Positions 8,028 to 16,832 are shown, numbered from the stretch's first letter. The stretch is DNA of 64,000 bases from PVC group bacterium (GCA_003567005.1 PXBF01000068.1:107794-171793), one strand, 5' to 3'. Notes: generated by a model from the sequence alone, not told the origin. Numbers and translations: made by a program.

Positions 8028-9307
8028 ATGCCTCCACCAGCTTGTGTAGCCTTGGCAGCAATATCCCTACGGCACCAACAACCCGAAAACCTGATGTTAT
8101 CCGCACCCGCGTAAGCTTTCTGTATAGCATCAGGTAATGTATGCCCAAGCGCCGTAACGGCCAGAACACGACCACCAGCCGTAACGATTTGATCAGCCTT
8201 TACAGTCGTACCCGCATGAAAAACCATGACCCCATCTAACGCAGAAGCAGCATCCAAACCGTGAATGATATCACCTTTGGAATAAGCGCCGGGATATCCT
8301 GCGGCAGCCATCACAACCGTGACACAAGATGCCGAATGCCAGCGCAACATACCTTCAGATAGCCTTCCGTCAATACAGGCATCCAATAAAGGCACCAAAT
8401 CTACCGCAAGGCGAGGCAAGATAACCTGTGTTTCCGGATCACCAAACCTTGTATTAAATTCCAATACTTTGGGACCAGACGGCGTCAGCATCAGCCCCGC
8501 ATACAATACACCCTTAAATGTGATACCGCGTTTCCGTAATTCAGCAAGGGTCCGACCAAAAACCTGGTCCCGAATGATGGGCCATAATGCCTCCGTGACA
8601 ACGGGAGCTGGAGAGTACGCCCCCATTCCGCCCGTATTGGGCCCCACGTCTCCATCTTGCGCACGCTTATGATCTTGCGAGGAAGCCAACAATACGCAGT
8701 TTTCACCATCAACAAGCGCCAGAATAGAGGCTTCCGGCCCCTCCAGACACTCTTCTACAATAATACGTCGCCCCGCCTCACCAAAAGCATTTTCGCACAT
8801 TGCTGCTTCAACAGCCGTTTCTGCTTCGGCCACAGAGGCACAAACCGTAACGCCTTTGCCAGCAGCAAGCCCCTCTGCCTTGATTACAATCGGGGCGCCC
8901 TCTCTGCGAATATAGGCTTTGGCGGCGTCCGAGTCTGTAAATGTCGCAGAACGTGCCGTTGGCACGCCCGCGGCCTCCATAACCTCCTTCGCAAACACCT
9001 TACTCCCTTCTAGTTGGGCAGCCCGTTTACTAGGACCAAATACACGCAATCCCTCTTCGATCAAACGGTCTGCCACACCGGAACATAAAGGCACCTCAGG
9101 TCCAATAACCGTCAAATCAGGTCTCTCGGCTGCAGCCCAAGCCACAATACCATCAATATCATCCGCCGCTATGGCCACATTGGTTCCCAGTTCGGCAGTA
9201 CCGGCATTGCCTGGTGCACAAAACAAAGTCGGGCAACTCGCATCGGTGGCCAATTTCCACACGAGGGCATGCTCCCGCCCCCCACTTCCAACAACAAATA
9301 TTTTCAT
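8024..9307 (-). CDS. purD: Phosphoribosylamine-glycine ligase PurD
   Basis: A 427-residue ATP-grasp enzyme, step two of purine synthesis: phosphoribosylamine + glycine + ATP to GAR. The N-terminus KIFVVGSGGREHALVWKLA and CAPGNAGTAELG are diagnostic; the ATP-grasp core shows IKAEGLAAGKGVTVC, VEECLEGPEASI, DHKRAQDGDVGPNTGGMGAY and LEFNTRFGDPETQ. ATG at 9307 has GGGGAG upstream. The gene starts the run purD, phosphatase, rpiB-glyA. SHMT supplies the glycine PurD uses and RpiB feeds ribose-5-phosphate toward PRPP, so the operon is coherent. Confidence 0.97.
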   Translation of the reverse strand: MKIFVVGSGGREHALVWKLATDASCPTLFCAPGNAGTAELGTNVAIAADDIDGIVAWAAAERPDLTVIGPEVPLCSGVADRLIEEGLRVFGPSKRAAQLEGSKVFAKEVMEAAGVPTARSATFTDSDAAKAYIRREGAPIVIKAEGLAAGKGVTVCASVAEAETAVEAAMCENAFGEAGRRIIVEECLEGPEASILALVDGENCVLLASSQDHKRAQDGDVGPNTGGMGAYSPAPVVTEALWPIIRDQVFGRTLAELRKRGITFKGVLYAGLMLTPSGPKVLEFNTRFGDPETQVILPRLAVDLVPLLDACIDGRLSEGMLRWHSASCVTVVMAAAGYPGAYSKGDIIHGLDAASALDGVMVFHAGTTVKADQIVTAGGRVLAVTALGHTLPDAIQKAYAGADNIRFSGCWCRRDIAAKATQAGGGI

Positions 9308-9355
9308 AACAAGGCTCCCCAAAAAAAAAGCAGTCTACCTGATCCCAAACGCGAG

Positions 9356-10660
9356 TCAACGCTGCGATTGCGCAAGTTCCGCCAAAATCAACCGCGCACT
9401 TCGATCCATGACGCCACGCCGCTCCGCAACTAGCGCAGCCGCCCTCTCACCAAGATTTCTACGATAGGAATCATCTGTGATGAACCGCGTACATATCTTT
9501 TCCAATTGCGTAAAATCCGATGCCACCTCGATGGCATGTGCTGCACGCAAATCCCCCATCACCCCAGAAAAATTCTCCATGTTTTCACCGGTAACAACAG
9601 CTTTCCCTAAAGCCGCCGGCTCCACCGGGTTCTGGCCGCCATGATTACTTGCCATGCTTTTCCCGACAAACACAAAGGTTGCAAGCATGTAATACCCCGC
9701 TAACTCCCCCGTTGTATCTGCTAGCAAAACCGCTGGAGGTTGACCGCGTTCCGAAGAAGTGGTCATCGTGCTGCGACGGACATAGGGTAATCCACTCTCA
9801 CGCAAAACCCCCTCTATCAGCGTGCCACGCTCGGCGTGCCGAGGAACCAGAATCGCCTGTAATGCTGGATATTGATTCCGTAAGGAACGCAAGACTGCCA
9901 ACAAACACGCCTCTTCTCCCGGCCAAGTTGAACCCATAACCCAGAACATGCCAGATGGATCCATCCCCGCCTTTGTGACAATCGATTGCGCGCGCGCATA
10001 AGACGTCTCGTTAGGTATCGGTACATCAAATTTTGCGGAACCCAATATCTGGATCGAAGCAGCCCCAAGAGCACGAAGCCTTGCTGCGTCTTGCTCCGTC
10101 TGAACAAAGAAGGTATGCACCCAAGCCGCCGCACGACGGAAAAAGAATCGCACCTTTCGATAGCCGTTGAATGATCGCTCGGAAATACGCCCGTTCACAA
10201 CCCACACGGGAATAGCATGGCGAGAAAGACAACGCAGAAAGTTAGGCCATAACTCACATTCAAGCAGAACAACAGCCCGCGGTCGGATCAAACCTACTAC
10301 GCGGCGCACAACGAAAGGAAAGTCCACAGGGAAATAGATATGCACATCATGCTTATGCTTGCGCTGCGCAAGGATCGCATACCCTGTAGACGTGGTTGTG
10401 CTGACCACAAAACGCAACGTGGGATCGGCAGCACGGAATGCATCTATCAGCGCCAACGCCAACTGCACCTCCCCCACACTCACGGCATGCACCCAAATCC
10501 GATCTTGCGCAAAGGTCTCACGCTTGCTCGCATGATACACCCCGAAACGCTCGCTAAAATTCTTTCGATATCCGCCTCTGCGCAACATCCGCAATAAAAA
10601 ATGCGGTAATAAAAGCAAATATCCGATACAAAACAAAATATTATAGACAACCCAAGTCAT
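9356..10660 (-). CDS. waaA: 3-deoxy-D-manno-octulosonic acid (Kdo) transferase
   Basis: A 434-residue GT-B glycosyltransferase that adds Kdo to lipid A precursor at the inner membrane. The N-terminus has the membrane-associating segment of WaaA, then GGYRKNFSERFGVY, then IWVHAVSVGEVQLALALI and STTTSTGYA, the family fingerprint. The C-terminal domain includes MGSTWPGEE, VPRHAERG and NPVEPAALGKAVVTGENMEN. Length matches WaaA/KdtA. It shows that the organism makes Kdo-containing LPS. It lies 48 bases upstream of purD on the same strand and is divergent from an unknown gene at 10829. Confidence 0.96.
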   Translation of the reverse strand: MTWVVYNILFCIGYLLLLPHFLLRMLRRGGYRKNFSERFGVYHASKRETFAQDRIWVHAVSVGEVQLALALIDAFRAADPTLRFVVSTTTSTGYAILAQRKHKHDVHIYFPVDFPFVVRRVVGLIRPRAVVLLECELWPNFLRCLSRHAIPVWVVNGRISERSFNGYRKVRFFFRRAAAWVHTFFVQTEQDAARLRALGAASIQILGSAKFDVPIPNETSYARAQSIVTKAGMDPSGMFWVMGSTWPGEEACLLAVLRSLRNQYPALQAILVPRHAERGTLIEGVLRESGLPYVRRSTMTTSSERGQPPAVLLADTTGELAGYYMLATFVFVGKSMASNHGGQNPVEPAALGKAVVTGENMENFSGVMGDLRAAHAIEVASDFTQLEKICTRFITDDSYRRNLGERAAALVAERRGVMDRSARLILAELAQSQR

Positions 10661-10664
10661 GCCC

Positions 10665-10706
10665 GATCAACCCTGATAAAAATCCTACCCAAATGATCAA
10701 TCCTGA
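10665..10706. repeat. Two 12-base direct repeats upstream of waaA
   Basis: GATCAACCCTGA at 10665-10676 and GATCAATCCTGA at 10695-10706 differ at one base and are 30 bases apart start to start, about three helical turns. They lie in the divergent region right before the waaA start codon. A regulator-binding role is possible but untested. Confidence 0.4.
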
Positions 10707-10828
10707 AACATACAACAATCACAACATAAAGAAAAGCGCAGGAAAGCTGCAAGGTTGCAAAGAGAAAGAACATTGTGTTACGGTACTGCCGATTTTCAGC
10801 ACAGTAAGATTCTTAGGAAGCAGGCAAC

Positions 10829-11260
10829 ATGGCACAATGGCAACAAGATCTCGACAGTTTCTTCGTCGGTTCGCATCAAACCAAGAAAGAAACCAAGATA
10901 TCCCCCTTTGAACGGTTCATTACGGAAATCGCACTGCCCGCATTTGAAGAGTTACGGCCAGCCTTCGAAAAACACGGGCGCAGTGTGAGCATTCGTAGTT
11001 CTCCGAGTAGCGCCGTAATCACGGTTCTCGATGGCACAACAGAAGAAATCATGTTCCGGTTGCAAGAGCGAACCCTACCCGACAGAAAACTCCCCTACGC
11101 ACAAGTACGCATGCGCGAACGGGCTGGACTGAGGCTTGTCACGGTTGAAGCCATGCTACGACCCGGTGCAAGCGATTACCACACAGAAGATATCACAAAA
11201 GAAGATATCATACAGTGCGTCTTGCAGCATTACATGTCTCGAATAAAGCTAAACCGCTAA
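10829..11260 (+). CDS. Conserved-looking hypothetical protein (143 residues)
   Basis: A soluble, highly charged 143-residue protein starting MAQWQQDLDSFFVGS. It has no signal peptide or membrane segment. The middle part (FEELRPAFEKHGRSVSIRSS, then SAVITVLDGTTEEIMFRLQE) reads as an alpha/beta domain, and the C-terminus (TEDITKEDIIQCVLQHYMSR) as a helix. A moderate AGG-containing ribosome site precedes the ATG. The gene stands alone between divergent waaA and a convergent membrane protein gene. I do not recognise the family. Confidence 0.7.
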   Translation: MAQWQQDLDSFFVGSHQTKKETKISPFERFITEIALPAFEELRPAFEKHGRSVSIRSSPSSAVITVLDGTTEEIMFRLQERTLPDRKLPYAQVRMRERAGLRLVTVEAMLRPGASDYHTEDITKEDIIQCVLQHYMSRIKLNR

Positions 11261-11292
11261 TGGGTGACGTGCTTTTTCATGGCAACGCTCGC

Positions 11293-12279
11293 TTAAAGAG
11301 CATCTTCGGGATCTTCGGGATTGACAATCTCAATATCAACGGACAACGCCATCGGAAGCCAAAGAGGTAGCCGCTGTCTTGCTAAACGTTCCCGCTTACG
11401 ACGACGATTCAAGCTACGCTCCAATGAACGATGCACAGCTCGCGTAAGCCGGCGCTCGCCCCAACGTGGCATCCAACTTACGCCTAAATCCAAGGTATCG
11501 ATCCGTGCACGATAATCAAAACCAATTCCATCGGGGTAGGCAATGGGAATCAGAACAAAGGAGATTGTCAATTCCCTTACGCGCGCGGTAACGCGTGCCC
11601 GAAACCACCCATCCCGAAAACGATAGCGTAATCTTCCCGTAGCCGTTGCGCGAAAGATCAGCGGATGCAGGGGGCGCTTCGCATCCGTCTCATAGGTCCA
11701 TATCCGAATCACATCAAACCGAATGCGCTGTTCCAAATCATAGGACCCCAACAAGTACTCCCCACGTTCAGTCCAGTCTTCAGCAAAAACATCATCTAAT
11801 ACAAAATTCAGTTTATCTGCGGGGAATCGAACTTTCAACTCAGGCACGAATCCCACAGTATCCTGCACTTGAATGTAGAACGGAACCTGGTAAACCGCAC
11901 CATCATCAGGTCGGGAAAACCGAACGGCTCCTGATGTCATCAAACCATCTACGAGAAAACCGGGCGGCAATAGGACACCAGGAATAGGACTCGATTGCAT
12001 AAGCGAACGACTCCATGCTGGGCTGAAGGTTAACTGCACACCCTCCACTAAAGCAGGGGGACCAGCATAGGTCGCTAACACCAATGGCTGGATCGTTACA
12101 CGTTCACCCAATACGGTGCGCGGCAATAACCAGCGATTGACTTGTGCGCGTAGAAAACGTCCAACCCACTGCTGCTGCCAGGCAAACGCAAACCCAAGGC
12201 AGAAAATAAAGAAAAGTAGCCCCCTCCGCCTCCGGCCCCTGATAGCCCTCCGATCATTTTTCCATCGCCGTTTTTTCAT
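11293..12279 (-). CDS. Membrane-anchored protein of unknown function, partner gene of ExbB/ExbD
   Basis: A 328-residue protein. An Arg/Lys-rich start (MKKRRWKNDRRAIRGRRRRG) precedes one hydrophobic segment (LLFFIFCLGFAFAW), giving an N-in anchor and a large periplasmic beta-rich domain, followed by another basic stretch (SLERSLNRRRKRERLARQRL). ATG at 12279 is preceded by GAGGAGGGG at short spacing; an alternative TTG at 12300 overlaps the exbD stop (TTGA). It occupies the place where TonB or TolA would follow ExbB/ExbD, but has no TonB-like Pro-rich linker or recognisable C-terminal domain. Function unknown. Confidence 0.7.
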   Translation of the reverse strand: MKKRRWKNDRRAIRGRRRRGLLFFIFCLGFAFAWQQQWVGRFLRAQVNRWLLPRTVLGERVTIQPLVLATYAGPPALVEGVQLTFSPAWSRSLMQSSPIPGVLLPPGFLVDGLMTSGAVRFSRPDDGAVYQVPFYIQVQDTVGFVPELKVRFPADKLNFVLDDVFAEDWTERGEYLLGSYDLEQRIRFDVIRIWTYETDAKRPLHPLIFRATATGRLRYRFRDGWFRARVTARVRELTISFVLIPIAYPDGIGFDYRARIDTLDLGVSWMPRWGERRLTRAVHRSLERSLNRRRKRERLARQRLPLWLPMALSVDIEIVNPEDPEDAL

Positions 12280-12296
12280 CCCCTCCTCATCTTGAT

Positions 12297-12707
12297 TCAA
12301 GAGTCAGCACGGGTAACCAGCGCAATGCGGGTGATATTTACATCCTGAAGGGACTGTAAGACACGAACAACTGCGCCATACGGCACATTCTTGTCCGCAC
12401 GCACATACACGCGTACGTTCGGCTCACGCAAAGCAAGTTCGGCGATTGCATCCTCCAGTTCCAAAGGAGACATCGGTTGTGCTTCATAAAAGAGCTGACC
12501 ATCTCGATCTATACTGATTTCTCTTGGCTGATCCTCTTGTATGGCATCACGCTGACGCCCATCAGGCAAATCAAGAGGAATGCCCTGCTCCATTAAAGGG
12601 AACGTGATAATGAAGGTAATAAGCAAAATAAACGTTAAATCCATCAATGGCGTAAGATTAATATCTCCCATGCGCCGAATGGATGTCAAAGGTGCCCGTC
12701 TAGCCAT
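12297..12707 (-). CDS. exbD: ExbD/TolR-family biopolymer transport protein
   Basis: A 136-residue protein with a short cytoplasmic N-terminus, one transmembrane helix containing the essential Asp (LTPLMDLTFILLITFIITF) and a periplasmic domain with VRVYVRADKNVPYGAVVRVL typical of ExbD/TolR. With the upstream ExbB/TolQ gene it forms a proton-driven motor that energises outer-membrane import (TonB) or envelope constriction (Tol). No tonB, tolA, tolB or pal gene is adjacent, so the two roles cannot be separated. Confidence 0.93.
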   Translation of the reverse strand: MARRAPLTSIRRMGDINLTPLMDLTFILLITFIITFPLMEQGIPLDLPDGRQRDAIQEDQPREISIDRDGQLFYEAQPMSPLELEDAIAELALREPNVRVYVRADKNVPYGAVVRVLQSLQDVNITRIALVTRADS

Positions 12708-12729
12708 GGTTTCTTAACTCCCATCGAAC

Positions 12730-13482
12730 TCAAGCACGATGCATCCGCTCCAAATCACCTGTCACTTCTTGCGCGAAGTTATCCATGGTGACAGTCAGGC
12801 AACGGATATGATCACTCAACTTATTGTAACCGTAAACAGATGGAATCGCCACAAGCAAACCAAGCACGGTTGTAGCAAGAGCGCTTGAAATACCTGGCGC
12901 AACTTCTGAAAGCAATGCAGATCCAGACCCCGACATGGCTCCAAATGCACGCATGACCCCCCAGACCGTGCCGAATAGCCCGCAAAAAGGTGCAAGACTC
13001 GAAGCACTTGCCAATGTGTTCATATTGCTCTCAAGCAGTAAGGCTTGCTCCGAAACCGCACGCTCGGCCGCATTGCGTACCGAATCGATCTGCCGATCAC
13101 TTAAACGAATGCTTACAAGCTCACTCGTATCCTCCATTTCTTCCATGCGAATACCCTGAACATCCAAAACAGCCTCAAGCGCGGCATAAGATTGAAGATA
13201 AACAGCCTCAACAGGACTGTCGACGGACGGCTGGTTCTTTCTTTTTACTAACAACGGATGTAACGCTTTGCGATACGTCATCAAAAAACGATCAGACTGC
13301 TGTTGCGCCCGACGCAAATGCATGTTCTTCGTCACCATCATGGACCATACCCAAATCGAGCCGCCGATAAGAAGCAGGAGAATGCTTCGTCCCATCGCAT
13401 CAGACTGCAAAACGACTTGCATAATGTCTGTGGCTGCTAAAAAAGGAAAAGCGGTATAGCCCGCCAACAGGTTGTAATGCAT
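12730..13482 (-). CDS. exbB: MotA/TolQ/ExbB proton channel family protein
   Basis: A 250-residue inner-membrane protein. After a first membrane segment at about 25-50, a cytoplasmic helical region is followed by the family core LASASSLAPFCGLFGTVWGVMRAFGAMS and ISSALATTVLGLLVAIPSVYGYNKL, the two helices that form the proton channel with ExbD. GGAGGAACC precedes the ATG. It opens a three-gene run with exbD and an unknown anchored protein. Promoter signals should lie between this gene and the terminator at 13570-13600. Confidence 0.94.
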   Translation of the reverse strand: MHYNLLAGYTAFPFLAATDIMQVVLQSDAMGRSILLLLIGGSIWVWSMMVTKNMHLRRAQQQSDRFLMTYRKALHPLLVKRKNQPSVDSPVEAVYLQSYAALEAVLDVQGIRMEEMEDTSELVSIRLSDRQIDSVRNAAERAVSEQALLLESNMNTLASASSLAPFCGLFGTVWGVMRAFGAMSGSGSALLSEVAPGISSALATTVLGLLVAIPSVYGYNKLSDHIRCLTVTMDNFAQEVTGDLERMHRA

Positions 13483-13569
13483 AAAGGTTCCTCCGGAGAT
13501 CTATCTAAATCACACCCAAAATAATCACTAGGATGAAACACTAGCAAATCCAATGGGATTCCGCACATG

Positions 13570-13600
13570 AAAAAAGGTGACCAGCACGAGCTGATCACCT
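13570..13600 (-). terminator. Rho-independent terminator of the histone-like gene
   Basis: Read leftward, an 11-base stem with one mismatch (AGGTGATCAGC / GCTGGTCACCT, loop TCGT) is followed directly by a run of Ts. It starts about 48 bases past the stop codon of the lysine-rich gene and separates that gene from exbB. Confidence 0.75.
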
Positions 13601-13647
13601 CTTTACTACGGCATAATCAAGAATAACCGATATGCCTTGACGCATTA

Positions 13648-14010
13648 TCACTTACTTTTTTTCGCGGGCGCCTTCTTCTTCGCAGGCGCTTTCTTCTTTG
13701 TGGCCGCTTTCTTCGCAGGCGCTTTCTTCTTCGCTACCGCTTTTTTAGCCGCAGCTTTTTTGACGGGTGCCTTCTTCTTCGCAGGCGCCTTCTTCTTGGC
13801 AACCGCTTTCTTTGCGGGCGCCTTCTTCTTCGCTACTGCTTTTTTAGCCGCAGCTTTTTTGACGGGTGCCTTCTTCTTGGCAGGAGCCTTTTTCTTGGCA
13901 GGCGCCTTCTTCTTGGCGGCCGCTTTCTTTGCGGGCACCTTCTTCTTCGCTACCGCTTTTTTAGCTGCAGCTTTTTTGGCTGCCGCCTTTGCTGTTTTTT
14001 TTGCTGCCAT
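13648..14010 (-). CDS. Lysine/alanine-rich histone H1-like protein
   Basis: A 120-residue protein made almost entirely of Lys, Ala, Pro and Val in KKAPAKK/KKAAAKKAVAKK modules, similar in composition to the eukaryotic H1 tail and to chlamydial and other bacterial H1-like proteins. Such proteins bind DNA non-specifically by charge and compact the nucleoid. There is no globular domain. ATG at 14010 has AGGAG 9 bases upstream; the in-frame ATG at 14019 touches that site. The gene has its own terminator and a candidate promoter. Low sequence complexity means homology to named families is compositional only. Confidence 0.85.
   Translation of the reverse strand: MAAKKTAKAAAKKAAAKKAVAKKKVPAKKAAAKKKAPAKKKAPAKKKAPVKKAAAKKAVAKKKAPAKKAVAKKKAPAKKKAPVKKAAAKKAVAKKKAPAKKAATKKKAPAKKKAPAKKSK
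13741..13996 (-). repeat. Degenerate tandem repeats inside the histone-like gene
   Basis: The segment reading ttttttagccgcagcttttt on the plus strand recurs at 13741 and 13840, with a near copy at 13957. The spacings are 99 and 117 bases, that is 33 and 39 codons, so length changes in this gene would occur in frame by slippage or unequal exchange. Confidence 0.7.
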
Positions 14011-14030
14011 AGTCAGCATCTCCTACTTGT

Positions 14031-14045
14031 GCCGGTGCTGCCGGC
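14031..14045 (-). promoter_or_regulatory. Small GC hairpin ahead of the histone ribosome site
   Basis: GCCGG-TGCTG-CCGGC forms a perfect 5-base GC stem about 6 bases upstream of the AGGAG ribosome site. It could influence translation of the histone-like gene; this is structural inference. Confidence 0.3.
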
Positions 14046-14147
14046 TGTTACAGTAGTTGGGTATAGAAGGCTATGTCATAACAACAACTATACGCAACCT
14101 ACCACACGTCACGTGCAAGACATCCGGTCTCACACAATATAGCCTCA

Positions 14148-14176
14148 AATGTAATTTTCATCTTGACATGCGTCAA
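14148..14176 (-). promoter_or_regulatory. Candidate promoter of the histone-like gene
   Basis: Read leftward: TTGACG (14176-14171), a 17-base spacer, TACATT (14153-14148). The -35 box lies inside the inverted repeat TTGAC-ATGC-GTCAA (14163-14176), a possible operator. It implies a leader of about 130 bases before the ATG at 14010. Confidence 0.45.
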
Positions 14177-14279
14177 CTATAACTTTGCATGCATATACAG
14201 TTGCCAATGAATCGATCAGTAACGCAAGCGATGCAGCGCACAAACCCCTGTATCGAATTGCCTATCCCATCATGCACGA

Positions 14280-15329
14280 TCACGTCTCTGCTCGGTAATG
14301 AAGCTTACCAGAACCCATCATAATACTGATCGGTCGCAAGGGGGCAAAGTTTTCACATACAATCTTTATTGAAGATGCAATCGGAACAGATAGCAAAGCA
14401 CCAACAATACCAAGCAACCACCCCCAGAAAACAAGAGAGAGCAAGACAACGACCGGACTCAGATTCAAACGTTCCCCGAGTACCTTGGGAGCCACGAAAT
14501 TCCCAATGCTCATCTGAATCGTCAACAATAAGGCTCCTACCCCGAGTAAGGGCCAGAGTGATTCAAACTGTACAAATGTAATTAACAAGGGTGGTATCGA
14601 AGCAACAATAGATCCCACAGTCGGAATGAAATTCAGGAAAAAAGCCAGCACGCCCCATGTCACGGCAAAATCAACACCAATCCATGTTAACCCGAGCCAT
14701 ACGAAAACCCCCGTGACGGCACTGATCAACACCTGCAGCGAGAGATATACCCCGATTTGGGTCGAGATCGCACCCAGAACGTTGGCTATACGTGCCGCCT
14801 GTTTTTCATTATAGGCCGCGCGTAACTTCGCATTAAAATAGGGTTTTCCTAAGAGCAAGAAAATCAGATAGATAATCACCATTGTCAGTTGCATGGAAAA
14901 CGTCACGGCCCAACGCCCGGCACCAGCCATCCAACCCGTGAGCGTGCCGCCCCAATCAATGCCAACAAGCGGATCAAATGGCAAATCCCACGTCTCTGTA
15001 ATTTCGCGCAACAATACCATCACGCGATCTTCATACATCGGGAATGCCGCACGGAAAACCTGTATGCGTGCGATTACGAAAAGCCCACCTAAATACCCAA
15101 CACCCATGATTAAAAGCAACACGAAGGAAACAGCCAGCCCCGCAGGAATCCTGCGCCGTGTCATAAAGGTTACCACTGGCCCCAGTATGTATGACAAAAG
15201 CCAAGCAATGATTAACGGTAAAATGACCTGCTGTGCTTCACGCAGGACAAAACAAATGGCCGTAATAACCAGTACAGACAACAAACCAGCGATCAGATTT
15301 GTACCTTGTAACCGACCAGCATTACTCAT
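14280..15329 (-). CDS. AI-2E family (UPF0118/PerM) membrane transporter
   Basis: A 349-residue inner-membrane protein with about eight predicted membrane segments. The hydrophobic pair near the start (LIAGLLSVLVITAICFVL, then VILPLIIAWLLSYILGPVV), a central amphipathic region and the C-terminal repeats (AVTWGVLAFFLNFIPTVGS, QMSIGNFVAPKVLGERLNLS) match the PF01594 family, including the family motif N-x-x-P-x-x-G. Members export autoinducer-2 or act as ion antiporters; the substrate here is unknown. ATG at 15329 has GAGGT upstream; ATG at 15350 is less well supported. It follows gspF on the same strand. Confidence 0.9.
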   Translation of the reverse strand: MSNAGRLQGTNLIAGLLSVLVITAICFVLREAQQVILPLIIAWLLSYILGPVVTFMTRRRIPAGLAVSFVLLLIMGVGYLGGLFVIARIQVFRAAFPMYEDRVMVLLREITETWDLPFDPLVGIDWGGTLTGWMAGAGRWAVTFSMQLTMVIIYLIFLLLGKPYFNAKLRAAYNEKQAARIANVLGAISTQIGVYLSLQVLISAVTGVFVWLGLTWIGVDFAVTWGVLAFFLNFIPTVGSIVASIPPLLITFVQFESLWPLLGVGALLLTIQMSIGNFVAPKVLGERLNLSPVVVLLSLVFWGWLLGIVGALLSVPIASSIKIVCENFAPLRPISIMMGSGKLHYRAET

Positions 15330-15386
15330 ATCGTCTACCTCAAGTTGCATCCACCGCTGCTGAGACCGGCCATCAAACAGAACGGC

Positions 15387-16619
15387 TTAAACACCCATCC
15401 CATCTGTCAAACTGAAAACAGCCATCAAAATACTGATGGCAACAAAGCCTACTGCAAACGCCACCCCCACGATAAGGATGGGTTCAAGGGCCGTTGTAAA
15501 AATTTTGACATTGCGGTCCAGCTCACTCTCATAACGCCTGGCGATATGTGTAAGGGCAGATGGCATATCTCCGGTCTGTTCACCGATAGCCAACATGTCC
15601 GTTAGCATGGGAGGCAAGACCTTACCCGCAGCCAATGGACCGGAAATCGAGGTTCCATCTGTTACACGATCCCGTGCCTTGTGCAATTCGCGACTAATAA
15701 CCGCATTGCCGACTGTACGCTCTACAATTTCTAGCGCCTGTAATACCGTCACCCCATTCTTCAACAAGACCGAAAAAGTCCGCGCAAAGTTAGCATAAAC
15801 ACCGCTCGCTACAACGCCTTTTACAAGGGGCATTTTCAACAAAAGCCCATGCCACCACAATTGCCCTTTTTCGGTTTTGACAGCACGTCGCGCCAACACG
15901 CAAATAACCCCGATAGCAGCTAACAATAATAAACCATATCGACTCAGAAACTCACTCGAGCCAATCAAAATCCTCGTGGGCAAAGGCAACGCCTGGCCTA
16001 GTTGCTCAAAAATCGTCTGAAAACGAGGAACGACACTTACCATCGAAAAAACCAGCGTTGCGATACCCATTAAAATCACAATCAACGGATATACCAATGC
16101 CATTCCCACTTTTTCCTTTAACTCCTGAATCCGTTCATAATGCTCGACCAACCTGCGTAATACCTCATCTAACGCACCACTGGCCTCACCAGCTTGAATC
16201 ATGCTGCAATACAATCCAGAAAAGACGCGTGGAAATTGCCGTAACGCCTCGGACAGACTGGCTCCACGAATAATTTCGTTACGAAGCTGCTCCAGAATCT
16301 GGTCTGAACCCCGTCCCGTCTTGCGACTCGTGAGAGTATTCAGCGCATTCCCCAAAGTCATGCCAGACGCGAGCAAGTCGCTAAGCTCTGTCGTGAATAC
16401 TAAAATCTCGCGCAACCCCATATGGGCAGGACGCACCAATTGAAACCGTCGCTTTGGCGCTGCACCTTTGCGCTTGGAAGCAGCCCCCTCCGCAACAGAG
16501 ATCGGCAATAAGCCTTGTCGCTCAAGCTGCGCAAGCGCAACCCGTCGATCAGGTGCCTCAATCTCACCCGTTTTTTTCTCGCCCGTCCTTGTCCTTGCCG
16601 AATACGTAAATACGCCCAT
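15387..16619 (-). CDS. gspF: Type II secretion / type IV pilus inner-membrane protein GspF (PilC)
   Basis: A 410-residue platform protein. The N-terminal MGVFTYSARTRTGEKKTGEI strand pattern is characteristic, followed by two duplicated GspF domains, each of the form LSDLLASGMTLGNALNTL / FSVLLKNGVTVLQALEIV. Three transmembrane segments are visible, including VGMALVYPLIVILMGIATLVF and a C-terminal ILIVGVAFAVGFVAISILMA. GGAG sits at good spacing before ATG. The ATPase gene gspE lies 213 bases upstream on the same strand. No pseudopilin or secretin gene is present, so T2SS and T4P cannot be told apart. Confidence 0.95.
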   Translation of the reverse strand: MGVFTYSARTRTGEKKTGEIEAPDRRVALAQLERQGLLPISVAEGAASKRKGAAPKRRFQLVRPAHMGLREILVFTTELSDLLASGMTLGNALNTLTSRKTGRGSDQILEQLRNEIIRGASLSEALRQFPRVFSGLYCSMIQAGEASGALDEVLRRLVEHYERIQELKEKVGMALVYPLIVILMGIATLVFSMVSVVPRFQTIFEQLGQALPLPTRILIGSSEFLSRYGLLLLAAIGVICVLARRAVKTEKGQLWWHGLLLKMPLVKGVVASGVYANFARTFSVLLKNGVTVLQALEIVERTVGNAVISRELHKARDRVTDGTSISGPLAAGKVLPPMLTDMLAIGEQTGDMPSALTHIARRYESELDRNVKIFTTALEPILIVGVAFAVGFVAISILMAVFSLTDGMGV

Positions 16620-16832
16620 GCAAAACTCCGCTACCTGCCCAATTTTCCAACATCTGCTTTCCTAGCAATGCTCATGATAGACACAACCGACCGAAGACGA
16701 AACGACAAACGCCGAAAACCACAAGAAGATACGTTCGCGGTACCGACCTCTGCCGAAATGTTTCGCGGTACCTTCATCATCAGCATTGTCACCGCTGTCT
16801 GCTTTCCCATTTCTGCTTGCTACTCTTTCCCC

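Noticed and set aside
13637..14056. Long plus-strand frame rich in Phe/Ala that looks like a membrane protein
   Set aside because: It is the mirror of the Lys/Ala-rich histone-like gene; its repeats follow from AAG/GCC codons on the other strand, and it has no ribosome site.
16631..16810. 59-codon leftward frame between gspE and gspF
   Set aside because: It fills the 213-base gap and starts with ATG, but has no ribosome site, no recognisable domain and no protein-like pattern. Could be real only if conserved.
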